Positions 1 through 14,200 of a stretch of DNA of 64,000 nucleotides are shown here, piece by piece. The stretch is from Lineus longissimus (taxonomy: Eukaryota; Nemertea; Pilidiophora; Heteronemertea; Lineidae): the NCBI RefSeq assembly GCF_910592395.1, contig NC_088308.1, positions 6,835,001 through 6,899,000 of the forward strand, written 5' to 3'. Position 1 is the first letter of the stretch. Each line of letters opens with the position of its first letter. The position numbers and the translations under genes are program-made. Below the pieces are notes generated by a model. That model saw only the letters and a list, made by a program, of their open reading frames with translations, was not told the DNA's origin and did not search any database.

Positions 1-3000
1 ATCTTCCTCATTTAAAGTCATAAAAAAACATTCAAGTTTATTGGTCAAACGACCATTACAATGTACTTTCACCTTTGTCTGTCTTCGACCACCAATGACA
101 TCACCATTTTACACACGGCGCCACCACATCTAAAAAAAATTCCATTTTCTCCTGATGGTCATAAGGTAACCTCGTAAAGACTTATTATTTTCGATGGCTC
201 GGCAGTTGTATCTGACTACGAAACCTGTAAAAGCAGCAATACTGCCACGGTTAACCAGTGTTATACTGAAGTCAAGCATTTCGTGAGAAAGAAGGAAATT
301 GGATGACAGTCTACGAAGTTTCTTGGTTGATTTTCGTGGGCAAAAAGTTACACTTTTTCTAAGAAGTTTCTGTCCAAATAGAACCATCCTCTCGACGTCA
401 AAGCAATCAGCGGACCGAGTTGTTCTGCATCTTTCTTTGAGCTGTAATGAACAGAGTGATTACCGTGGACAACCGCATGATGTCCATAATGTCGTCTTTG
501 AAGGAGGTAAGAAGCAGTAATTTTCCTTTTGTAGAATCACCAGTTGCCAGCCAGCTACCGCCCACCACTTGCTCGAATCAGCGACGAGGAATATTTTCAG
601 TGTGATAACCTTACATACGTACTTTTGAACCGCTAACAAGTAAAAACGACTGCCCACCGGATCTTACCAATTGTAAACTGGTAAAAGGTGCCCTTCGCTC
701 GAAGCACCGTGAAATACTGTGTAGCATAAACCCAATTTGTAATGGTCATCTGTGTTCAAGACGTTTTGTTAACAAGAGTGGCTGTCTACATCCAAACAGA
801 TTTCATTACTTAAGACAGCCAGTAAGTGAATAGCGTTGTACTCGACAAGGAATTGGCTGTCATGACTGAATGCTGTGCCCATTTTCCCGTTGCATGATTT
901 TCCGATGCATCTGACCGGACCCTAGCATTATCAGGGTAGAGTACGCTAATGAAGAGGTCGCTTGATTTGGTATATTCCCTTCAGTGAAACGCAGTCATTA
1001 TTTCGTTCAAAGGGAAGGGAATGACTCAACAGTTTTCTAAGCTTAGTCGTTAATTAGCAGCCTTTGATGTTCTGTATCTCTCGCCACTAAGCGAATAGGA
1101 GAATCTCCGGAAGACCTCACTCCCCAAAGAATGGCTGTTCTGCTAACTACAAATTTTGGAGGGAATCAGAAACCACCTTAAACACTCGTCAATAGGATAC
1201 AATTAAATACTTCTTACGTCGTCGTTCGTAGCCATTCGTAAAGCTTGCGAAACCTGCCTATTATCGATTAAAACAGACCAAGGATGTTTTCGAATATTAT
1301 ATTCACTTGATTTCTATTTGGCCGAAGCAGATTGCATCTGTGACCTTTGTTAAAAGTGTTTTGCAAATGTTGTCGGATCTACTTTGCAAATGCCAATACT
1401 TTATTCATGACAGGCGTCCCTCTGGAATTTTTGCAATTTCAGGTAGGACGGAGACGTTCCCTGGGCGCGGAGTGATGTTCCAATTTACTCGGAAAGCCGC
1501 CACATTGAAACAATTTGTATATATCAGAATATTTGCAGGCTTCAACTGTCAATCTGTTTCCAGCACTGTCCTTGCAGACTACTCTATCTGACTGGAACCG
1601 AGCGAGAGGAACACAAAGGAACGGCTGCTGAAAGCATTCCCTTGGCGCAGAGTGATGTACCACATGACGTCCAATGCATTTGTCTAATGGCCACATGACA
1701 TACTATACAAATGTCGGGTAATACATTATCCAGACTTTCAGCTGACCATAGGCAAAATGTATTTATGATACAGCGAGCTCCTGGCTATAGTCCCCCTTTT
1801 AGAACAAATACACGAAGATCGTCCTTCTTTTTTAAATGACCAGTAAGACAAAGCTTTTGGTGTTTACTAGATATCGTACACACTACGATGACCAGTTCAG
1901 CCGGGGTGGCCGTTGTTTGCGAAAACAAGATGAAACAACAACATTGGGAAGATCGTATTCTGTCACGGTAGAGCAATATGGTTGTAAACATTAAGATGTT
2001 TCTAATTAACTGCTGCCATTGTTTACAAGCATGAAATGCAACCGACTTGCCAGACCTTTTGCAATGCCAGCATCCAAACTACACTTAGCACTCGACCTAG
2101 CAGTACATGTACTTTGTTTATTTTGATGCGTGAAGAGGCGATTGAGCTTCTGTCCAGCAACATCAACCTGTGATCGACTTTTCGCTATTTCGCGGAAAAG
2201 TACTTTTCTTTCGGTCAACACAGGCATTTAAGTAAGGCCACTGAAAGTCGATGTTATGGTTCTCGTCACTGTCCCCGCCTAACTTTGATCCTGCACCTAA
2301 ATGAGTTCATCACTTTTACAACGGATGTGTAGCTGTTATAGGTGCTCTCAAAAACTCATTACTTCAAATGAGTTTTTGGTGCTCGACATCTGTGCCTTTA
2401 CATTACCTATTTTTAAACATAATTTTTGAAAATTGATGGAAAACACTCACGCAACGACTTAAGTTCTCAAGCGCATTAGGATGTGTATTTTTTCACTTCA
2501 GCCCTTATTCTGATGTAGGTCGCAACGTTCGGCAATGCCATTATACTGTACCGACTGGTTTACGGCGAGGCCGATCGAGGGGCGCATGTGATGCGTAATT
2601 TTCCATCTAATAGGCTGAGACGCCTCTCGTCCGGCATAAACCCGTCCAAAAACGTCAAGCCACCTCCCTACCTTAATTGGTGTGATCCAGTTCGAGGACA
2701 TTATCAGCTGAAATTCTTACCTGAAAATATACAAAGGTTATACAACTGAATGAAGTACTGTGGTAATGCCTTAGATAACACAATGGGTTCTTTAAGTTTT
2801 GCCGAATAAACCACTTAAATATTAGCTTTACGTAGGAGGCTGACAATATATTGCTACAGGTAAGCAACAATCCATTATCAATTCGGTTCGAACTGCATAC
2901 TGCTTCTTTTACATTATTTAGAAAACCAAATGGAAAAAGTTTTGAGAAAATAACATTTGTTTAACATGCCCTCAGCCTCCCCGACTAAAACGAATGATGT

Positions 3001-6000
3001 ATTGTGCTACAAACGGAACCAAAATCCCATTACTTCAATAGGTTTTTTAAAGGAACGCAAAAGAAAATACAAAACTGCTTCAACTTTTATAGATATCCAT
3101 TTACCTACCAACATTTGAATATTTCAAACCTTGTTTAAACTGCTTAGTCCGCAAGTTTATCATGACACAGGGGCTGAATTCGAGCCCGGGAATTCCAGAG
3201 CGCTGATGAAAACCCAATAACAACCGTGGGAAGAGAGTAGCCGCGTTCGCCTTCGAGAAATACCTTGGGTCATTGGTATGATGCTTTTGTATATTTATAC
3301 CCTAGAGAATGTAATATTGCGGAAAAGTGGTATCAGTTAAAAAATGTCACCGGCGTCTAAGGTTTCGGATCAGAGGAAATAAAAACACTTTGAAATTACA
3401 CTGAGCGGGGGAAACAATTTAGACCGCATTTCAGAAATGGTTTCCAATATTTTTCCTCGCGTATCTGCATCGGTGAATATTTATCAATGGGAAGAGGTTT
3501 GCTGTGGTTCTGTAACGTACCTGCCGGCGCCTACTTAGCACAGTTTGTTGGGGTAATTTGTGGTGGTGGTAAATGGCAGGCGGTACGAAGCCTACCACGC
3601 CTTGGCAATGATACGATTGCTCCACTCTTGAGACTGTTAATTCGAAAATATGAAAAGTTGCAATTAGGGCCTGGTTGTTCAAAACAGAATTTGTCTCTAA
3701 CTTTGACTTAAGTGACTTGTTTTGTCTTGGTAGTAATGTTACTGTGGTTTTCTAACAGAATTTCTGCACCCCACTTAGCAAAGATTTCAAGTACAATACA
3801 GAAGTGCAATGTAAAAGGTGTCTGTCCATAAATAGGTGCCATCCGACAATGGAATGTTCATCTTCATCGGGCGAAAATCTGGAAGACAATGTAGCAGCGC
3901 CTATCACTATCCCTATCACTAACGAATTACAATTTAGAAACAATAAGTTTTTGTATTCGTGAATAAAATCAGTTTGATTACAAAGAATTCGTAATGTTAA
4001 CCGTAGGTTGTGAGCGATGCGGAAGCTCGATCACCAGCGCCGCGTTTGAAGGTATTTCTAATCTTCTCCAACTGATTAATTAACTTACAAATGTACTCAC
4101 ACCAAGTTTAACTCCCAGTAGGCTTGGGAATCACCCTTTTAACCCACGTACTCTTGACTGATAGAATCTAAGACAGAATCCGTCTATTGATCTCTTGATT
4201 GAGTTCATGAGCCAAAGCACCCAAACTTGCAGATAGTCTTTATGAATCATGGACAGCAAGCTTTGACCAACATCAACACAAATAGTCAGTGTAATAGGCA
4301 GTGTTAACAGACTGAATTCATCAGAGACAGACCAGTTGACTGTGGCGGCATACGCAAAGATCAGAGATGAGACAACTTCCGAGGAAGCTTACTCTCCAAG
4401 GACGATCACCTAAGTCCGAGTCATTTCCCATTTTATGATGTTAATTTCCTGAAATGGTTGGACTTTGATAAAATGCGTCAAAGCATCCGTTGCTATGCCT
4501 TTGATAAGAGAAAGAGAGTCGTTCGAGGTGGTGGTAGTTCAGGTCGACACTTGTTGATAACAAGCTTGGGTATCTATCTCGGATATTGCGGTACGATTGC
4601 CCGATTTACTCGAGAGTCATTGGTTTCTGTGGTCGCATATTGGGTTAATATTTCCGGGAAATACAGTGACTGTGCAGAGCTAGGTTCAGCAGTGTGTACA
4701 TTTTAACATGGATTTGCTTTAAAAACCAGAGAGTAGCATACGTAGAATCTGGTAGTTGAGCAATTTCTCCTCTGGTATAATAAGTAACCTTATGTAATCT
4801 TGTAAACCAACAAATTTTGCTACTCTTCAACTTTTGGATTTGCGAACATTTTTGAAAACAAAATAGTTGCGATTTTCATTGGGCAAAATACAACATCTTT
4901 CAGTTTTTCCAATATACATGTATACATTTACGCGATTATACGTTATTTCAAATCAAGTTATGATTCGTGAAATCGGCGAAAAAAACGCCAGCTACAGTAG
5001 CCTCGAATGATCCCCGCTTGATATTTCTTTGTTGACGTCATCTAGTCGATTCCGCTGTTTTGTTTATTGTTTTAAGCGAGACATTAAATACAGACTGTTA
5101 CAATGCATTTTTGACTGCAACTGGCAACGCGATATGCATCGTCGAAATGCCACGTCGTTCTCGGATCAAACTCTGAATCTAACAGCAGTGATGGAGACCG
5201 TACTGTGTGTCAAAGTACCGTATGAAATAAGGGAATATCTATATTTTCTATGCACTGTTTACATCTAACAGACGACAAGCTGAATATGACACAAGCAGAT
5301 CCAGTAAACACAACGTCCCTGGCAGGCCCGGGTAACGATGTAGATAGGTATTACGGTTTATTAAACCTACTCGCGTGACTCGGCTAACTCCGAGCATCGT
5401 GGGCGTACGACCTATACGTTCCTTTCATTGCGTTATGTTTGTTATAAAGCAACAAATAATGCTGCATCGAATCTCCACTAATGGCTTTACTACTCTTTCA
5501 TTAGAATTTGAGAACTGATCAATATTTCAGAAAAGTGCTCAAAGCTATGATACTGTTACTGGGAGTTTTTGACTCTGTCACACGAATACGATAGGACTGA
5601 CATCTGACTCTGACACAGACTTGAAAAAATACGTGATATGCTGTTTGAAATTTCAGCAACACCATGAAGGGAACATTCCCTTCTCTGGAGTGCGAAATCC
5701 TTACCTCTTTTTGTGCAATTTGCGAGAAACTGGCAGAGTATATTCACCCGTGCGAAACAATAGCCGCGGAGACGCCGCCTCTTGTCGTGGATATGACGAT
5801 CTGATTTGCGCAGAAAATGCAACAAGGCACTGGAAAGACCTTTAAAAGTGCGTCACGTGTAATTTGATTAGTGTGGGTGCATCTGTTTGCTACTTGTACA
5901 TGTAGGCTAGTTCAATTCATGAAACCAAACTCGAGATCTCGTTCGGAGACAGCGATATTGCAATGCATTATCGATGATTGTTGAACTCGGCAGACAGCCG

Positions 6001-9000
6001 AAACTAACTTGAAATGATTTCGAACGAAATGGAATGATCTCGACGCAGAATAATGCGTTTTGTTAACGCTCAACAGCTCCTCAAACAGATGGGTCCACGG
6101 CTAAAAATAGCAAGCCCTCAGAATCCCATATTGTCAAGTACCATAAAGGACTGCTTTTGATTATTCACTCACCTGCGGTTAAACACTGTTAATGGCAATA
6201 ATTAGCTGAAAATAAGCTTTCAAATGTTGAAGGCGTCATCTAATATCGATAACTGCAATTTGTGACGTCAGAGGCAGGATAGTATAACAAAGATCAAGAG
6301 AGACGTGACCTTGGAACCGAGACGCAGACGGCAGCAAAATCATATTCTTGTTTTTTCGGTTGGTCCGGCGAGTCAACGGGAGTCTCGGATTGGTCATCTC
6401 GGTGCAGGTGAATGGCCAATATGTTTTTTCTTCTCCCGTTTCATATGAGTAAACTGTGTCGTCAATGCCGTCGACCCGCAGAAAGATGATCGCTGCACGG
6501 AGGATTCAATTGGACTCAGGCGGGATTATCAAAAAAGGGAAAAGCATGACAATTCAACTTTTGAACTTTTTTATTTCATGTGGTGATGGGCACTACTATC
6601 GTGAGTGGAACGTGACTAGGCATTGCCCCTCACTGACACTGTCAGTCAGTGGCCTTCCTGCTCAGACGAAGGTATTTTTTGAGGCGACAGTGCGGAATTC
6701 CACGCAGTTGTAAATGGGATTTACCCAGACAGGGACATGAATAATCAGGGCGAACATGAAAAGGCTTGGTGATGTTTGGCTTGTTTGTTAGCTCTTCCTT
6801 TAGCCTCACACTCAACGGTCAACAGGTTGTCAATGCAGGTCACATAAATAGCCAATATATGTAAAGGTTTTTAATGACAGTGTCCACATGACAGGCTACT
6901 TGAGGTGTTTGTAAACTTTAATGTTTGAGGCCTGATAATCGGTGTGCCTGGTAGGAATTCCTGATATCGGTAGGTTTACGGTAAAGTGGTACACCAAAAC
7001 ACTGAATTCCTTTTTTCCCGCATGAAAAAAAGGTCCCGGTTAACCAGCAAGGGGTAACTGATATGGATCTCGAAATCAAAATTGTGTTTTAACAGCAGTA
7101 AAAACACATGGCTTGACAGGTATTTTGATGTTCACGATTGGTGACATTTGACATATGATTCGCAAAAAAGACAACTCGTGGCACCTCCGACTACTTTTAC
7201 AAAGCACTAGTACCGGCTGTCGGCTTTGAAGTTGCTTCGCTCTCGGTACATCCCCAGTAAAGTATATCCTGGGTTAAAGTAGGCTAAAATGCGGTGGCAC
7301 AAAATCATGAGTTGGAAACGATCTCCCATGTGCATAATGCAGTGCTTGATTCCCTGTGCACAACGGCTTCACAGATGCCCTTCATGCGGCTATTACTTTT
7401 AGTTTGCCGAAAAGGACATGCAAATAGCATTTTTGCATAATTCCACCGATATGTTCACTGTAGTTTCGTCAATATTTTGAGGTTTCTACCGTAGTCATTT
7501 GAGGCCAAGGCTCGCGTGCTCTTGGGAGTTCATCGTGCACACATGTCAGTTAAGGAGGTCGAAAACGTTGACTATATAATCCCATATCTTTCGGATTTCT
7601 TCTAAAAGGTGTCGCAATGTTTATATGAAAACACTCTATACATTGTATTCGGGACAGTTCCGACACTTTTCAAGATAATAGAGCGTTATTTCTGCATAAC
7701 TTTCATGTAACTGTCGCTTAGATGGCAGTTATCTCCGTGGATAATCAAAGAAAGATAAAGGAATTGTCAGTGAAATGACAGGTAGTTCTTAAACCACCGT
7801 GAAAGCTAAAGTAAACTCTGGTAGTTGAAGAGAAGGTCATGTAGAATGCAAGTTTATGCTTTTGGGATTGTGGAAAGATCGCTTGAGTCCATCTACAAAA
7901 AATACTTATGGACATGAACATCTTGATCGTGTCTGCATGTTGTTATTTGCGACACCACGATGATAGCCACATGTATGTCACCCTTTGGTTCCTCAGGGGA
8001 TGTTTATCTAGACGTCACATCAAATATTATTGGCTATAGATCACATCACCGGGAGAAACTTATAACTGCAATCTAAGTAACAAGTTAATAGTGGAATGAA
8101 CCAACTGGTGTCCAGCGGGGATTTAGAGGAAATGCATTTTGGTTGACCCTGTAGTACAGGCTCGCATGTACATGTAATTGGTTTCTCCAAACTCAAATAT
8201 TATGCAAACATGCGTAAAGTTTTGTCAATAAGGACAAATTTGACAATGAATTACGCCATTATATCAATCTGATAGTAATTAATAACACTTAATGATGATT
8301 AAATTGAAGTATTGCTGTCAATTCGATGACTTAAATAAGATATGTCAAGCAAATCCTGCGCAATATACTGTCAATCATGGCCAACGCGTGGGACGACCTG
8401 AGGCGATTAAAGAAGGCGCTGACAAACTCGTATACTAGGTCCACAGTTACAAAAATACTGCCCCTTTATAATATCAAGAATAGACATCATTAATTCTTGA
8501 TCATACATTTATTTTTGAATTAGGTGTTAAGATGTGTCATAAATTGATAAATGGTAAGTTATTAATTTGTGGTCATTTTCATATCAAAAAGTGTTGTATT
8601 TGGATATTCATTATCTGACGATACAGGTGCGAAAATCTGCGGGCGGTCTGTGAACTTGTCAAATGATTGAAATCAGAAAGTTTTCTTTGGCTGCCACACG
8701 TTATTAACCATTGCAAGGACTAGTGGTGCTGATAGTTAGTAGTCGCAACCCCCTTCATCACTCTCTCGTGTCCTGCCGATTATGACAGCAATTGCTTCAA
8801 ATCGGCGCAGTTGCCAATCATTGCCTTTGAGTGGTGAATAAATCCCGCTGCCCACCAGATCAACCCGTCTCCCTTGTGACCGAAATCCCGGATATCGAGT
8901 GACAATACACCTCATGGTGGAGATAGTCGTAGATACCGGAGTAGCTCGTTAGAGTTGATAATCCAAGTCGACGTTGAATAGGGGTATCTCATATCGCAGT

Positions 9001-9915
9001 CACTTGTGTACTTGTCCGCCCAATGCAATAGTTGTGTTGGACATGGGCCCCGAAGTCATCCGGCCTGGCGGGCAGCGAACCCAGGTTGGCTTCGGGCGCG
9101 GGGAGGTCGATGACTGGAGTTGAGTGATCGGTGCTATGGCAAGTCAGTTGACTTTACATGATTTTACACAAATCCTTGAAACCGTTATCCGCATAGATCG
9201 GCTTCTTCCGTTTTCTTGGTCAGTCATTCGTCAAGATGACCGATATTTTTGCCAACCACGCGGCACACATGGGAAGCAAGGGTGAACTTTTTGTCGTTGA
9301 AAACCATCGGCTAACATATTTCTTTCCTCTAATACCATTCTCTTATCCGAGGAGTTTTCTTTCCGGTTAAGAGATGTTTGCAAAATTCGATGCAAAACGT
9401 GATGTTGCTAGACCTCTCCACTGCCTGCGTAATACACATTTTTGCATACTATTGTGACTTAAACATGTGTATCCGGTTGCAGATGCAATAATCCTGCATC
9501 GTAACAAAACGATTTTAAAGGATTTTGTTTTTCTCTGAAATGACTGATCTGAACTCGTTTCCGGATCCATATAAATACTTTTTCGCCGCTCATGACGCTT
9601 AACGATTATTAGTCAATTCATTTTACAATCATTAAATGTTAGTTTTTTTGTCAAAAAGAAATGTATTTAGCATGCCCATCCTGTATATTTCTATATAAAA
9701 ATGAGGATTTCGTACTAAAAATAGTTGAGATAATTTTCCCATGATGATATGTATGAATTCCCTTGAATATCTTAGTCATTGACTACTATATTTTAATCGT
9801 CTGCGCAAGCGAACCGATCTAACAACTTTACCCAGCGTCTGGTTGCTAACAAAAATAAGAACGAAGATGAAGCATGCACATACCTAATGCTAGAACCTCT
9901 TGCGACCAACAAATA
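1..9915. other. Intergenic DNA, no supported gene
   Basis: Open frames here are short (under 95 codons), overlap on both strands and show no recognisable domain or phase-consistent splice chain. The only structures I note are a short hairpin near 2,350 and ordinary AT-rich sequence. Non-coding RNA or distant regulatory sites cannot be excluded by eye. Confidence 0.6.
2341..2384. repeat. Short hairpin flanked by a 7-bp direct repeat
   Basis: AAAAACTCATT (2350-2360) pairs perfectly with AATGAGTTTTT (2367-2377) across a 6-nt loop. The hairpin is bracketed by GGTGCTC at 2341-2347 and again at 2378-2384. The direct repeat may be a target-site duplication of a tiny insertion, or may be chance. Nothing else supports a function. 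Confidence 0.5.
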
Positions 9916-10055
9916 CTGTCCATAATAGGGAGGTGTCCTTATTATTTATATGTAAGTCAAATCGGATGAGAAACTTCTCACTCGGGACAAACCCACTGTC
10001 CGTAACCATAATGGTGATAGAGAAGTTGTCCTGCGAACAGAGATGCCCGCTGAAT
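9916..10055 (+). mobile_element. Degenerate copy of the GAACCTC inverted-repeat element
   Basis: The block CTGTCCATAATAGGGAGGTG, then a TAAGTCAAAT stretch, a CGGGACAAAC stretch and finally GATAGAGAAGTTGTCCTG follows the same order of motifs as the copies at 36,099 and 56,766. It is the most diverged of the four copies and its outer terminal repeats are not clear. No transposase is encoded, so it is non-autonomous. Confidence 0.55.
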
Positions 10056-10283
10056 GCATTATATGCGTTTTCAACACTACAACTCCCTACATTCACGTTT
10101 GTGTAGATCTAGATATCAATTACTCAAAGAAGGATATTTCATTTACGAATGTCATTACTTTCGTAGAAAAAGTATTGCTGCTTCTGACAAGAAACACGAT
10201 TAGCTTTGGATTGGATTGAACATTTGAAGCTCTCATGAGATTTTGAGATCAATATTTTGTACTATCTACGCATTCGAGCGCCA

Positions 10284-10410
10284 ACGATCTAGTGGTCACG
10301 GATTCGACTCCCCGTGCATCCACAACACTTTTTTCTCTTCATTTACTTTTTTCATTCATTCATATACATATACTATTATTAGTATTATTATTATCATTAT
10401 TATCAATATG
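10284..10410 (+). repeat. tRNA-like B-box fragment followed by ATT-rich tail
   Basis: Positions 10,284-10,320 contain a T-arm-like segment with GGATTCGACTCC, close to the RNA polymerase III B box. After about 50 bases comes an ATT/ATC microsatellite (10,372-10,405). I see no convincing A box or acceptor stem, so this is not called as a tRNA gene. A truncated SINE head is the likeliest reading. Confidence 0.35.
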
Positions 10411-11122
10411 ATTTTTATCTTGAAACCCCCTGAACCCGAACTTAATAAACTGAAGGACACACACTGATTTCAGACTGCAACGAAGATCTCACCAAAACTG
10501 ACTGAGAGCAAAGCACGATAGCAGTGTTTTATTCATCAAGTAATGAATTTAATAGTTGCGCTGTCATCATTTTCCAAAAATAAAAATGACACTAAATATT
10601 TGATAAGTATGCCTAGTTCGTTTTACGACAAACAACAACAAAACGGATTTCTAAATTTTTGACTTTTTTATATTCTGTTGTATCTTATCGATTTCATCAT
10701 TTTGTAAATTCTACAGCACGAAATGCACTGAGAAATACGCAACTGAGACTATGGGTGATATGAATATAGACTAGCAAATGCTTTATCTAAATTTTCATGT
10801 TTATTTACACTAGGCCTTTCTTTACAAAACTGAAGTAACAGCATGTGCTAGTCTTTATACATATCACCCTATGTCTGGTACAGAATATGTATGCAAAACG
10901 AAACACGGCGCCGGGAGAAAACATCAAAATTAATCCATCAGACTCTTGCTGGAATATGACAACTTATTGGCACGACCACGACCTATATGCCATGAGCAAA
11001 AGTCGATCCGCCACTCGCGATTATTGATGGATTATCAAAAGCAGACGATCAAGCAGAACGAATGAATGTTTTCTCCGATATTCACCGTGTAGCACAGAGA
11101 ACAAGATCTCGTGGAATCGCCT

Positions 11123-11220
11123 CATTCCCCAAGTGCAAAATGGTTCTCAACGCCACCGCTATAAATCGGGTAGACTAGCGGTGGCGTTGAGAACTAATTT
11201 TCCAAAGAGGGAATTGGGTC
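11123..11220. repeat. Long imperfect inverted repeat with 19-bp perfect core
   Basis: GTTCTCAACGCCACCGCTA at 11,143-11,161 is perfectly complementary to 11,176-11,194, with a 14-nt spacer. Outside this core the flanks remain partly complementary (an ATTCCCC...AAAAT block on the left against ATTTTCC...GGGAAT on the right), giving arms of about 40 bp. The shape fits a small foldback element or an unusually stable RNA hairpin. There is no coding capacity. Confidence 0.7.
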
Positions 11221-14200
11221 TTCGGGTATTAAGTCCCTGCGCCCTATAGTGGCAAATAAGAATGGCAGATATCTCTCCCGTATAGATGCACGTAATTGCC
11301 TTGTCTAGTTTTCAGTTTTGTTTTCAATGGTTTATACACTAAACTTGTAGTAGAATGTTAGCTGTCGTCAGAAAAACGGCCATAGAAACACTTTTTGTAC
11401 AGTGTCACGATAGCAATATTTCCAACCCTGAAAACCCTCATCCCCGGGCTGTCCGCACACATCACCATTGTATGTTAGGGTCATATTTTATAACACAGAC
11501 ATGACTGATAATGTGTTGGACACCACAACGTCCGTGACGGATGTCAGAACCCGATACAAGTTTCATCAACTTTTCGTCAGATAACGAACGCTGCGAACTC
11601 CGCGGCTTTTTGAACTATGCCACTGGTTTCTGCGAGAACTAAGTATCACCCGAGGCCTTTAGCGCCGTTTGCTGCTGATTTGTCCTGGAGGAGGTTCAGG
11701 CTTCAGTGATGGTGACGCGAAGAACTTTAGAAAGAACGCTGCTAAAAGATCGAGTTACATAAATTGGAAAGAGTTTTATCATTCCTTCACCCGAAAACGA
11801 CAATGCACGATTACTCGTAAGTGGCCTGGGGGTGAGAAAATACGATTGTTCGCCACCAATACCCGAGGGCCCTTATTTTTCCGCTCAGGTCGACGTTTCC
11901 TCATCATGTAATGGTTTTCTGAGAATACGCTTCAGGCTGAAATAATGAAGAGCCAACTTATGCAGAAGAGCATGGCCCCGTGGAGTTCTCTTCACTTTGG
12001 TCCTTCAGCTTTGGTCGGCAAGAAGATGCTTTTAACTATTCTCTTTCAAATACCCAGCACGTTCCCTTTCATTTTTTTGGCAAACAAACATCAAGGAGGG
12101 TGTTATTTCTGCGGTAAGTTCAAACCTGATCTGAAATAACAATGAAACAGAAGACGTTCATCCATGCTCCTTCAGAAACAGACACCACATTTTAACCACC
12201 GAAACCAATTGCCAGTTGATTTACCGACAGGTGCGACGGCGCAGGAGAGATGTAATCGAGGTTACTGTGAACCCAATTGGCTCCCCGATCTAGTTCCGTT
12301 TAGTTCAACTGAGGTAAACGTTGTCTAATTGAATATATAGAACTAAATGGTAATCTTTTCAACCGTTTATTCCAGCCAAGTTCAAATGGTGCTGTCCAGT
12401 TTTTAAACCCGGGGTATTTTTTTTTCCTTTCAGTGTTTTTATTGAAGATCTCTTTGACAGTTGATAATCACAGTTAATGAGTTTAATGAAATAAGTTATG
12501 TATTCTCAGTGCATTCTCCGCCCAGTTGAGTGGAATCAGTCGGGGGCCTGATTTAAACCAAAGCACAGAAGCTTTGAGTGTTTTTTGTAGAGAAGTACTA
12601 CAATGGTGGTTGTCTGTACATTCGTTAGCATCAGTGCCAAAACGACCTAACAGCATGCTGATGCTAAAGTATGACAGTGCCGAAAGTCCCAAGAGAAAAG
12701 CTGCACCAAAATACCAACAGCATTGAAAGAACATTCCGAAGGCGCCATGGCATTGAAATACCAAGGCAGCCAAAGCATGAATTAAAAAACTTGCATTTAC
12801 TGATATATCATGTCCATCACCTTCATTTTGGCACCCGATTGCGGTCAGTCACCGGTTCATTATTTGATACTGCCACATTCTGTTGCCTCATGTAGTGGAG
12901 TAGCTGGACATGAGCCCGTGCCAGGGTTTTTGTCGTTTATTTTAGTAGAAAACTAAACAGTTAACCAACCAATGTTGGACCGAAACGAGAATAAAGGCCT
13001 CTGCTATTTCACCTTACTGTACTTACGTCACGAGGACGAGAAATAAGCGCACCCCAAGATCACAAGCTGTAATCAGCAGAATGTCTGGTTATCACTGAAT
13101 TTGTACACATAGTTTCTTCTTACTTCCTTTTAGGATACGACTTTGTTCGGCTCTTGCTACATATCACTTCGCGAATCAGACAGAAACAGTAAAAAAATGT
13201 GCCAACGTGTTTACTGACGTAAGAGTGACAAATTGCGAAATCAGGAATATTTTGGGCAACAATGGTATTCTTTTATAAATGCATAGTATATTGTATGCGA
13301 CTAGCTCCAAGCTTTCAAAATCCAAGTTTATCAAGAAAAAAATCGTTCTGTTGTCGCAGACCTGTATCAGGACAATTGACATCCGAGAAAATTACCTTAT
13401 TTTGGGAATGGTGCCTGCAGGGCGGGCGCAGATATAAAATGCTGTGAATACATTTTGTGAGGTACAGCACAATGAATTGCTCGAAAGTGAGGCCTCGTGT
13501 AGAGTTCAGATTTGCGCTCGGAAGAAAAATGTTGCTTTGCAACTGACGCGTGAACATGCAGTACGGTACCCTTTTTTGCCCCAAAGGGCCAAGTTGGGCA
13601 TACGATATGTTCGTTTTGAAAATCATGATGCATCCATGACTGAAGTAGTAGCGTTGCATGAAATCGACTGAAGAATAATCGAGATTGTAATACGAATTCC
13701 GGCGTTGAAACTGGTACTTAAAATTGATTCCAGGTCCTCAACTCCTGCCTCAACGCTACCCACTATAAACCGTGAACGACTTGGAGAAGCATCGCAACCA
13801 CGAAATTAAAAAGGATCTTCGTAACGGTTCCTTTTCCTGTCTTAAGGATGTTTTGATGCGACGCTGAAGATGACATGACCGAAATTAGCATGTTAAGATA
13901 AGGGGTATATTCTTATTGAAGTAGTCTTATGCTTGGGGTATGATAATAAGCCTTGAGTTATAAAAAATAATCAAAGGTCTTAATCAGATTCCTGCGGAGG
14001 GGGGGACTTCTGAGCGTAAAGTTGTCATGATGACGTTACTTCTGACCAACAACAAATCATTTGATTATTTGACAGTGTAAATGTATCTACCAAAAATATG
14101 AACTTTGTGCGGTGGGTTCTTACATGTTCTTCCGCCCTGCAACAACTGCACTTGCAGGTAATTTGAATTTCAAAATACACGCTGGGGCCGAGCGTAGTTT

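Noticed and set aside
10284-10330. Possible tRNA gene
   Set aside because: A B-box-like T arm is present but no matching A box, anticodon stem or acceptor stem could be paired.
12483-12895. Hydrophobic minus-strand frame (96 codons) and overlapping plus-strand frames
   Set aside because: The hydrophobic, Phe/Cys-rich run is what the complement of an AAA/GCA-rich stretch gives. No membrane-protein family is recognised.
13315-13671. Overlapping frames on both strands (114, 78 and 75 codons)
   Set aside because: They occupy the same bases in opposite directions, with no homology or splice signals; this is chance openness.
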